A stretch of 15,559 bases of DNA, taken from Methanomassiliicoccales archaeon (GTDB taxonomy: Archaea; Thermoplasmatota; Thermoplasmata; Methanomassiliicoccales; Methanomethylophilaceae). The number at the start of each line of letters is the position of its first letter. The stretch's first letter is position 1. The notes under the pieces are model-generated. The model worked only from the letters and a program-made list of their open reading frames with translations. It did not search any database and was not told where the DNA came from. A program made the translations under genes and the position numbers. Below are positions 8,370 to 14,326 of the stretch, piece by piece. The DNA is taken from contig CAAFZG010000134.1 of NCBI GenBank assembly GCA_900767505.1, positions 1 through 15,559 on the forward strand, in the 5' to 3' direction.

Positions 8370-8570
8370 TCCGATGTCCGTATCGACCCCACCGACGGAG
8401 TGAAAGTGTTCTATAATGATGGTTGGGTCCTCATGAGGCCGTCGACCACCGAGGAATGCTTCAGGATATACTCTGAATCCACCGACGCATCGAAGGCGAA
8501 GGAGCGTGCTACCGCTTGTGTCGACGATGCGTGTACCTTCCTTTTTGAGAAGAAGGATCAGAAGCAGTGA
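8370..8570 (+). pseudogene. glmM: C-terminal domain 4 of the mutase, in frame after the TAA stop
   Basis: Translated in the same frame as the mutase, these 66 codons read SDVRIDPTDGVKVFYNDGWV, then LMRPSTTEECFRIYSE, and run on to TGA at 8568-8570. This is the recognisable domain 4 of phosphohexomutases (TDGVK-hydrophobic-DGWVL-RPSGTEP-x-R-IYSE). With it the protein is 452 codons long, the expected size, and its end abuts the stop of the convergent agmatinase gene with no gap. The phosphate loop, normally RPSGTEP, reads RPSTTEE (R409 by full-length numbering), which may be lineage variation or decay. There is no frameshift, and no plausible separate start codon with a ribosome binding site. 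The readings are a nonsense mutation, an error in the sequence, or stop-codon readthrough. Confidence 0.8.
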
Positions 8571-9449
8571 TCAGGACCTGAGGTTCTTGGCGTGGACTGC
8601 CATGACCTCGTTGATGTACCTTGCCGCAAGGATGGATGTTATACCGGCGGGGTCTGCGGGAGGACATACCTCCACAACATCGAATCCGGCAAGCCTGTCG
8701 CCGATGGCGTTGATGACCTTCTTGACATCCATAGGCATGAGTCCGAACGGTTCCGGTGTTCCGGTTCCGGGTGCGAACGCAGGGTCGATACCGTCTATGT
8801 CGATGGTGAGGTAGATCCTCTCGTTCTTCACGCTCTCGAGGGCCTTGTCGATGGCCCACATGATGCCGTTGTCCATGATGTCGTAGGAGCTGATGAACTG
8901 CACAGGATCGTCCCTGTCGAGCTCCTCCTCGCCGATGGCCCTTGCACCAAGGACGAAAACGTTCTCGAGTCCGAGGTGCTCGGCTGCCCTGCGTGTGATG
9001 CAGGCATGGCTGTTGGGGGTTCCCAGATACTCATCCCTGGAGTCGAGGTGCGCATCTATGGATATGAGCGCGATGTCATCAGGGTCGAAGTTCCTCACGA
9101 TGGGGATGTTGATGGAATGCTCCCCTCCGATGGATATCGGGAACTTGCCGTCCCTTATCGCGGGACCCACGGCGAAATCCACTTCGGCGAACATGTCCTC
9201 GGGAAGGATGAAGTCATCGCAGTTCCCATAATCGTAGACGTTCAGGCGCGGCTGGTCGAGGCCGTGCTCGAAATGGATCTCCTCAAAATTATAGGAGGCC
9301 CGCCTGATGGCGGTAGGGGCCTCCCTTGCGCCCGCTTTGAAGCAGGCGGTGTGGTCGTACGGAATACCGAAGATGACCGCATCAGCATCGTTGTAATCCG
9401 ATTCTGCGCCAGCATAACCTATTCCGTACGACGTTTTACCAAACCTCAC
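8571..9449 (-). CDS. speB: Agmatinase (ureohydrolase family), possibly acting in aIF5A modification
   Basis: Manganese enzyme of the arginase/agmatinase family, 292 residues; agmatinase splits agmatine to putrescine and urea. The metal-binding motifs are complete: GGEHS (H111), SIDAHLDSRD (D132, H134, D136) and TIDIDGIDPAFAPGTGTPEP (D217, D219). The last one, with its GTGTPEPFG tail, is typical of agmatinases rather than formiminoglutamases. The GTG start at 9449 overlaps the TGA of aIF5A (GTGA), so the two are one unit. In Haloferax an agmatinase-like protein has been reported as needed for hypusine formation on aIF5A, so this gene may act on that modification, provide putrescine, or both. 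Its stop abuts the distal end of the mutase frame. Confidence 0.92.
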   Translation of the reverse strand: MRFGKTSYGIGYAGAESDYNDADAVIFGIPYDHTACFKAGAREAPTAIRRASYNFEEIHFEHGLDQPRLNVYDYGNCDDFILPEDMFAEVDFAVGPAIRDGKFPISIGGEHSINIPIVRNFDPDDIALISIDAHLDSRDEYLGTPNSHACITRRAAEHLGLENVFVLGARAIGEEELDRDDPVQFISSYDIMDNGIMWAIDKALESVKNERIYLTIDIDGIDPAFAPGTGTPEPFGLMPMDVKKVINAIGDRLAGFDVVEVCPPADPAGITSILAARYINEVMAVHAKNLRS

Positions 9450-9823
9450 ATGATCTTGTATCTGCCCATGGCGACGATGTAGAGAAGCTCTCCACCCTCT
9501 TCGACGGGCTGCTCGTGATCGGGGTTGATTTCGACCGAGATCTGCTCGAATGTCTCGAGGTCCATGATCATGGCTTCGTTGCCGGAAATGGACAGGACCT
9601 GTCCCTTCCTCTTGTCGATCATAGGCACCTGTACTTTTGTGCTGACGGGTCCGACGATCGATTTCTTGGCACCGGTGAAGATGCTGACTGCGTCGATGTT
9701 GGCTTTTGCGGATCCGTGCTTTCCGGGCTTGGAGGTTGTGATCTTCACGATCTTACAAGGCTCGTCATCAACGTTGACATACCTTCCCTCTTTCAGTTCC
9801 CTGATCTCTTTCATCTCCCACAT
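9446..9823 (-). CDS. Translation factor aIF5A (hypusine-containing)
   Basis: Archaeal IF5A, which rescues ribosomes stalled at polyproline and similar motifs; 125 residues from ATG 9823. The modification loop SKPGKHGSAKA holds the hypusine lysine at K35. The N-terminal SH3-like domain (ELKEGRYVNVDDEPCKIVKI) and the C-terminal OB domain (QVLSISGNEAMIMDLETFEQISVEI) are both present. GTG 9832 and ATG 9814 are other possible starts. ATG 9823 gives MWEMKEIRELKEG and is preceded by AAAAGGA about 11 nt upstream, whereas the GTG would sit almost on top of that site. It is followed by speB with overlapping stop and start. The 5' region has its own promoter candidate. Confidence 0.96.
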   Translation of the reverse strand: MWEMKEIRELKEGRYVNVDDEPCKIVKITTSKPGKHGSAKANIDAVSIFTGAKKSIVGPVSTKVQVPMIDKRKGQVLSISGNEAMIMDLETFEQISVEINPDHEQPVEEGGELLYIVAMGRYKIM

Positions 9824-9956
9824 TGGTCTCACTTTCCTTTTGTGTGTATGTTCCGGTTCACGGCCGGAGGTTCACTCCCCCAAGGGAGCGAATGATACGA
9901 AGGTCAAACGGTGTTGCAGACCTCATACTATCGGGTCTACCTGATTGCCCCCGTGA

Positions 9957-9965
9957 TTATAATGT
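9957..9965 (-). promoter_or_regulatory. Probable TATA element for aIF5A-speB
   Basis: On the minus strand ACAAAAACATTATAATC lies in the 171-nt gap between nop5 and aIF5A, just after the nop5 stop. The purine-rich stretch before ATTATAAT could act as the B-recognition element. A start about 25 nt downstream would give a leader of roughly 110 nt. That leader contains a short 5-bp hairpin (arms 9875-9879 and 9884-9888). The rest of the gap shows no gene. Confidence 0.45.
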
Positions 9966-9994
9966 TTTTGTAATCTGGGTTCCCGTTCGGCAGT

Positions 9995-11086
9995 TCAATG
10001 CCTGCGTGGCCTGCGGTTGTTGTTCCTGCCCTTGGGCTTCTTGCCTTTCTGGGGCTTCTTCGGCGGGTCGGGATACTTCCTCTTGATCTCCTCCACCCTC
10101 TTGGCGAAGTTCGAATTCAGCTCGTCCCCTACGAACTCCCCGTGGTACTGATCCACTTTCGCCGCGATGGATATCTTTCCGGCGAGGGCCCTGGCGATCT
10201 TCCCGCGCTGCCAGTAGGGTGCGCGGTGGATGTCGGGATGCTGGTAGATGACACCGTGCTTCGGCCCCTTCTTCCCGGATTTGAGATGCCTGAACATCGC
10301 TTTCTCCGCGCCAAGCAGCTGAACCGTGGACGACGGCAGGGAGGCAAGTCTCTCAAGGCCTCCTGCGAGGGACACCATGCGTGCGGCGAGCGGTGCGCTG
10401 ATCAGTGCGCACATGTTGGGACAGGCATCGCTGACTATGCCCTCGATGTACGTCTCTGTGCGCTCCTTGTCCTCGTACAATCTGGACAGGGTGTCGGCAA
10501 GGTCCCTGATGGCATCCATGTCGTCGGGATCCATATCCGCACCGATGGATTCCAGTTCGATCCCGAGCTCCTCGATGACGCCTTCCCTCTCGCCGTTGCG
10601 GGCGATGAGCGCGGCGTATCTGTCGTCGTGCGCATAGTCTGCGAGCTCGGGGAAGTGCATCCCGTACCACTCGTGGAGCCTCTCGTTGTAGAGGTTGATG
10701 GTGGCTATCTGGTCGTCCAGGTACCTGATGGCCTGGACGAGGTTCCTGTCGCGCGGGATGGGCTCGGACGTCCTCAGCTTCCCGAGACCGAGCATGACCT
10801 CGTGCATGAACTCCTGGTCGAATCCGAACCTGTCGGGGGTTATGGATGAGGAGTCGAACAGTTCGGGCTTGCCGAGTTCGGACTGTCTCCTGTCGGAGAC
10901 GGCGAGCTTCCCTTCGACCTTGGCGGCAAGCTCCCTCTCCTCGTCCAGAAGGCCTCCCCTCTGGACCTCCGCAAGCTTCGAGGACACCAGTGCGGCATCC
11001 TTCGGCATGAGCATCTTGTCGACGATCTTCCCGCTCTTCTCGTCGCAAAGGAAGACGCCGAACCATTTGGTGACAAGTATCGTCAT
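9995..11086 (-). CDS. C/D-box RNP scaffold protein Nop5 (Nop56/58 family)
   Basis: Core protein that joins L7Ae-bound C/D guide RNA to fibrillarin for 2'-O-methylation of rRNA and tRNA. The start chosen is ATG 11086, giving MTILVTKWFGVFL, 363 residues; the open frame reaches further but overlaps the aldolase gene. The N-terminal fibrillarin-binding domain covers about residues 1-115. A long helical coiled-coil domain follows at about 115-220. The Nop domain has the signature GGLERLASLPSSTVQLLGAE, KHGVIYQHPDIHRAPYWQRGKIARALAGKI. The tail is basic, rich in K, R, P and N, and probably binds RNA. Only 4 nt separate it from the aldolase stop, placing it in the mtnA unit. Fibrillarin, often its neighbour in archaea, is not next to it here. 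Confidence 0.95.
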   Translation of the reverse strand: MTILVTKWFGVFLCDEKSGKIVDKMLMPKDAALVSSKLAEVQRGGLLDEERELAAKVEGKLAVSDRRQSELGKPELFDSSSITPDRFGFDQEFMHEVMLGLGKLRTSEPIPRDRNLVQAIRYLDDQIATINLYNERLHEWYGMHFPELADYAHDDRYAALIARNGEREGVIEELGIELESIGADMDPDDMDAIRDLADTLSRLYEDKERTETYIEGIVSDACPNMCALISAPLAARMVSLAGGLERLASLPSSTVQLLGAEKAMFRHLKSGKKGPKHGVIYQHPDIHRAPYWQRGKIARALAGKISIAAKVDQYHGEFVGDELNSNFAKRVEEIKRKYPDPPKKPQKGKKPKGRNNNRRPRRH

Positions 11087-11090
11087 ATGT

Positions 11091-11696
11091 TCACATCCTC
11101 GATAGTTTCTCGACTTCGTCGTCGGGGAGGTCCTCGGCATCTCCGACGATGAGCTGCAGCTTCGCCTGGAACTCAAGCTCCTCCATCCTGTTGTACGCCT
11201 CCTCGATGGTCCTTCCCTGCGTGAGCGCGCCGTGGCGTTCCATGAGCATCGCCCTGCAGTGGCCCTCTTTGGCGACGGCCTCCACGAGCTCCTCTGATCC
11301 GGGGGTGTAGTATCCGATCATCGGAACGTGTCCCAGGAGGATGGCGCCCTCCGGCGTGAGGTTGCATCTCATCTCCGCGTTCCTGACCGCCAGCGCCACG
11401 CAGTTGAGCGGATGGCAGTGGACGACCGCGTTGGTCTCGGGATTCATCCTGTACAGCGCCAGGTGGAACCTGTGCTCGATGGACGGCTTGCCGTCGGAGA
11501 GAACCTCGCCGTCTATGGACACCTTGACCATGTCCTCGGGACGGAGCAGACCCTTGTTCCTTCCGGAGGGGGTGATGATGATCTCCCTGTCGTTGATGCG
11601 CATGCTCATGTTGCCTCCGGCGGAGACGGTGAGCTGTCTGTCGTAGAGCATCTTGCAGAATTCCGTCAGGAGCTCCCTGGCGTACATCTCGTTCAT
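11091..11696 (-). CDS. Class II aldolase (fuculose-1-phosphate aldolase-like), probable deoxy-/methylthio-ribulose-1-phosphate aldolase
   Basis: Zinc aldolase of the class II aldolase/adducin family, 201 residues. Motifs are AGGNMSMR (phosphate-binding loop, 26-33), ITPSGRNKG (41-49), E74 in IEHRFHLALY (catalytic acid), HCHP (H93 and H95) and ERHGAL (H155), the last three histidines being zinc ligands. It follows mtnA by 4 nt. In bacteria a class II aldolase paired with MtnA cleaves 5-methylthioribulose-1-phosphate or 5-deoxyribulose-1-phosphate to DHAP plus an aldehyde (the 'DHAP shunt'), and in Methanocaldococcus a fuculose aldolase has been proposed for a similar step. The pairing here supports that role over fucose use, since no fucose genes are nearby. 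MtnB dehydratase belongs to the same superfamily and cannot be fully excluded. Confidence 0.88.
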   Translation of the reverse strand: MNEMYARELLTEFCKMLYDRQLTVSAGGNMSMRINDREIIITPSGRNKGLLRPEDMVKVSIDGEVLSDGKPSIEHRFHLALYRMNPETNAVVHCHPLNCVALAVRNAEMRCNLTPEGAILLGHVPMIGYYTPGSEELVEAVAKEGHCRAMLMERHGALTQGRTIEEAYNRMEELEFQAKLQLIVGDAEDLPDDEVEKLSRM

Positions 11697-11700
11697 GGGA

Positions 11701-12699
11701 TCAATCCCTCATCAGGTGGATCTCGTCGGGCCTCAGTATGCCCTTCTCGGTGATGAACCCGGTGACGAGTTCCGCAGGGGTGACATCGAATGCGGGGTTG
11801 AGCGCATGGGAGCCTGCGGGGGCGATGAGCTCGCCGTTCATCATGGTCACCTCGGTCTCGGACCTCTGCTCGATCACGATGTCCTTTCCGCTGGCCATGT
11901 CCAGGTTGAAAGTGGATGCGGGAGCGGCCACGTAGAACGGTATCCCGAAGTGCTTGGCCACGATGGCCTTGTCGAAGGTGCCGATCTTGTTGGCGAAGTC
12001 CCCGTTGGATGCGATCCTGTCGGCGCCCGTGATGATCATGTCGACGCCTTGACTCATGTAGTACGCGGAAGCGCCGTCCGGGATGATCCTGTGGTCTATG
12101 CCCTCCTGGTTGAGTTCCCAGGCCGTGAGCTGCATGCCCTGGAGCCTCGGGCGTGTCTCGGACACGTACACGAAGAAATCCACTCCGCGGGAATGGGCAT
12201 CCCTCATGGGGGCGAGGGCGGTCCCGACATCCACCGTGGCCAGCGCGCCGGCGTTGCAGTGGGTCATGAGCTTCATGCCGTCTTCGATGAGCTTTCCGCC
12301 GTGGCGGCCGATGGCAGTGCATTTGTCGACCATCATCTGCGCGTATCCGTCCGCGGCCTCGATCGGGTCCGCACCGTCGGAGAGTCTGGCGTACATGTAG
12401 TCGACCGCGTAGAAGAGGTCGTACGCGGTCGGTCTGGCGGCCTTGATGTCGGAGGCGGCCTTGGACAGGTCGCATCCCTTGAGTGCGGCGAGGCACATGG
12501 CGTATGCCGCCGTGGCACCGATGGACGGGGCGCCTCTTGTGGTCATGTTGCGTATGGCCTCCGCAACATCGAGATAATCGTCGAAACCCACGATGACTAT
12601 GCCCGCGGGCAGTTTCCTCTGATCGATCATCATCACCCTGCCGTTCTCGAACCATACGGCACGGATGTCCTTCTGAACCCCATCGATAGTGGCCTTCAT
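11701..12699 (-). CDS. mtnA: S-methyl-5-thioribose-1-phosphate isomerase
   Basis: Aldose-ketose isomerase converting methylthioribose-1-phosphate to methylthioribulose-1-phosphate (and likely 5-deoxyribose-1-phosphate to its ketose). It has 332 residues and belongs to the eIF2B-alpha-like fold. Diagnostic motifs are RGAPSIGATAAYAM (55-68), MTHCNAGALAT with catalytic C148, ETRPRLQGMQLTAWEL (181-196) and TGADRIASNGDFANKIGT with catalytic D227. The RGAPSIG motif argues against the ribose-1,5-bisphosphate isomerase relatives. ATG 12699 is preceded by AAGGTGA (12710-12704) 4 nt upstream. It is the first gene of mtnA-aldolase-nop5, with a TATA candidate at 12733-12740, and is divergent from the HTH regulator. 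Confidence 0.94.
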   Translation of the reverse strand: MKATIDGVQKDIRAVWFENGRVMMIDQRKLPAGIVIVGFDDYLDVAEAIRNMTTRGAPSIGATAAYAMCLAALKGCDLSKAASDIKAARPTAYDLFYAVDYMYARLSDGADPIEAADGYAQMMVDKCTAIGRHGGKLIEDGMKLMTHCNAGALATVDVGTALAPMRDAHSRGVDFFVYVSETRPRLQGMQLTAWELNQEGIDHRIIPDGASAYYMSQGVDMIITGADRIASNGDFANKIGTFDKAIVAKHFGIPFYVAAPASTFNLDMASGKDIVIEQRSETEVTMMNGELIAPAGSHALNPAFDVTPAELVTGFITEKGILRPDEIHLMRD

Positions 12700-12732
12700 T
12701 CATTCACCTTGCACATGCCCATGTCGAACCAT

Positions 12733-12740
12733 GTTATAAA
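12733..12740 (-). promoter_or_regulatory. Probable TATA element for mtnA operon
   Basis: TTTATAAC on the minus strand, preceded by the purine-rich GCGAAAAGCGAG as a possible B-recognition element. About 25 nt downstream the transcript would begin near 12711, giving a very short leader that just includes the AAGGTGA ribosome binding site. Confidence 0.55.
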
Positions 12741-12842
12741 CTCGCTTTTCGCAACAGCGCGTTCGGCGCCTATGGATGATGCCGGTTAAGCATACTCCGG
12801 ACTCGGAATCCTGGCAATGTGTCCAGACGATTTCACGGGCCA

Positions 12843-12864
12843 CATCATTTTTAATAATTTGATG
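12843..12864 (+). promoter_or_regulatory. TATA region of the HTH regulator, bracketed by an inverted repeat
   Basis: The AT-rich core TTTTTAATAATTT lies about 25-35 nt before the TTG start at 12885, so the transcript would begin close to the start codon and could be nearly leaderless. CATCA (12843-12847) and TGATG (12860-12864) form a short dyad exactly around this core. That arrangement would suit autorepression by the encoded regulator, though a 5-bp dyad alone is weak. Confidence 0.45.
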
Positions 12865-12884
12865 AACATTAGCAGACGATTAAA

Positions 12885-13646
12885 TTGAACGACGGCCCGC
12901 TCACCGACTTCGAATTGTATTACACAAAAAATGGACTTGTCCAGGTGTCGAACGATGTCCGCCGTAAGATTCTCCACGAGCTCTCCGAACGCGACCTTTC
13001 GCTGACGGACCTGTCCCGTATAACCGGGAAGGCGCAGTCCACTCTGTCCGTCCATCTCGACAAGATGGTGTCCGAGTGTCTGATCTCCTCCCACGACGAT
13101 CCCGCCGACAGCAGGAGGAAGATCTATTCGCTCGTCTCGGTGATGTTGGCGCATTCCAAGCCGCCGTCCGACGAGGCCATGACCCTGGCCATGAACGTCC
13201 TCACCAGTGTGGCCGACGATCCCGTCAAGCTCAGGGATGCTCTTGCGCGCTTCCTGTTCCTGGGATTCGATGCGATGGGATTGTCCGTTGAACCGATGGC
13301 ATCCGTGCTCGGCTCGATTCACGCTATGGCTCTGGGCGGATCGTTGACGGGAAAGACGTTCGAAGAGACCGTCGCCAACGCCCGCGACTATTACAAGAAC
13401 ATGGATTTCGGAGAGGTCAGTGTGTTCTCTCTGAAACCGCTCACGATAATAATCAAGGACCATATGGCATCCACGCCCGATTCGGCAACGTCATTGGGAC
13501 ATTACGCAACGGGATTCTTCTGCAAGGTCCTCGAGGATGCGACCGGCAAGCCGTACAATCTCGTGTCCAGCGAGGTGTTCGGAAGCGACAGCAACTACTT
13601 CCGCTTCGTGATAGAGCCTACCGCGAATGCTGCGGGTCATTCCTGA
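12885..13646 (+). CDS. HTH transcriptional regulator with C-terminal V4R-like domain
   Basis: Probable DNA-binding regulator of 253 residues. A winged helix of ArsR/MarR type occupies about residues 18-80 (VRRKILHELSERDLSLTDLSRITGKAQSTLSVHLDKMVSECLI, then the wing DDPADSRRKIYSL). The C-terminal third (about 150-250) ends GHYATGFFCKVLEDATGKPYNLVSSEVFGSDSNYFRFVIEP. This resembles the small-molecule-binding V4R (4-vinyl-reductase) domain, but the cysteines common near its end are replaced (NYFRFVI where many have a Cys before RF). The start is uncertain. TTG 12885 is used because no in-frame ATG precedes the HTH and the TATA element fits. It is divergent from mtnA and could regulate that operon. 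Ligand and targets are unknown. Confidence 0.8.
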   Translation: MNDGPLTDFELYYTKNGLVQVSNDVRRKILHELSERDLSLTDLSRITGKAQSTLSVHLDKMVSECLISSHDDPADSRRKIYSLVSVMLAHSKPPSDEAMTLAMNVLTSVADDPVKLRDALARFLFLGFDAMGLSVEPMASVLGSIHAMALGGSLTGKTFEETVANARDYYKNMDFGEVSVFSLKPLTIIIKDHMASTPDSATSLGHYATGFFCKVLEDATGKPYNLVSSEVFGSDSNYFRFVIEPTANAAGHS

Positions 13647-13693
13647 TCCGTTCAGTCCGCTGACCGTTTCATCAGAATCATGTGAGTATAGCT

Positions 13694-14326
13694 TCAGCGC
13701 TCGGGTTCGAACGTAAGCAGTGCCCCGTTGCCGAGGATATCGGCATTCTTGAGACACATCCGGAGTCCGCCTTCTTTGACCCATCCGTCTCCGTCGCATG
13801 GAGTGGGAGCATCGGATCCGCCGATCACGAGTCCTCCGACGAACACTGTGTAGCGGTCCACCAATCCGGACCTGAAGAAAGATGATATCGTGCGGCCTCC
13901 GCCTTCCACCAGGATGTTCTCGATGCCCATATCCTCTGCAAGTTCCTCCAGGAGCCCTTCCAGGTCGATGGAGTCCTTTCCGATCCTGATGGTCTCCTCG
14001 CAGTCCCATTCGCGGTCGCAGTCCTCCAGGGTGACCATGATGGTCGGTGCCCTCTCGTCGAGGACCTGTGCCTCGTCAGGGGTCCTGCCGTGGGGGTCCA
14101 GGACTATGCGGATCGGGTTCGTGTCGTAATCCAGGTCTTTCAGCGTCAGATGGGGGTCGTCTGCTATGACCGTGCCGACGCCGACCAGGATCGCATCGTA
14201 TTTCCTGCGCAGTTCCTTGGCGCGCCTCTTGTCCTCATCCGATGAGATGGTGACCTGCCTGCGGTCATCGCCTGCTATCTTCCCGTCTGCGGACATGGCG
14301 CAGTTGACATGTACGAAAGGTCTCAT
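13694..14326 (-). CDS. arfC: 2,5-diamino-6-ribosylamino-pyrimidinone 5'-phosphate reductase (archaeal RibD-C type)
   Basis: NAD(P)H-dependent reductase of the RibD C-terminal/DHFR-like fold, 210 residues. In archaea it reduces the ribosyl side chain in riboflavin biosynthesis, which also feeds coenzyme F420. It begins MRPFVHVNCAMSADGKIAG, the typical start. It continues with KYDAILVGVGTVIADDPHLT (substrate region), IRIVLDPHGRTP, ENILVEGGGRTISSFFRSGLVD (NADPH-binding glycine motif) and a GGLVIGG segment. There is no deaminase domain, as expected for the archaeal enzyme. ATG 14326 shares a base with the rtcA stop (TGATG); ATG 14329 is equally in frame. GGAGG (14338-14334) lies 7 nt before ATG 14326 and 4 nt before ATG 14329, which favours the former. 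It is convergent with the regulator gene across a 47-nt gap with nothing notable. Confidence 0.92.
   Translation of the reverse strand: MRPFVHVNCAMSADGKIAGDDRRQVTISSDEDKRRAKELRRKYDAILVGVGTVIADDPHLTLKDLDYDTNPIRIVLDPHGRTPDEAQVLDERAPTIMVTLEDCDREWDCEETIRIGKDSIDLEGLLEELAEDMGIENILVEGGGRTISSFFRSGLVDRYTVFVGGLVIGGSDAPTPCDGDGWVKEGGLRMCLKNADILGNGALLTFEPER

Noticed and set aside
8364..8400. Frameshift as the cause of the short mutase
   Set aside because: Codons before and after the TAA are in the same frame and domain 4 is read without any shift.
8592..9482. Plus-strand 296-codon frame opposite speB
   Set aside because: Antisense shadow of a gene with complete agmatinase motifs; the translation shows no domain.
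11653..12789. Plus-strand 378-codon frame opposite mtnA
   Set aside because: Antisense shadow, rich in Gly, His and Val; the minus-strand MtnA motifs are unambiguous.
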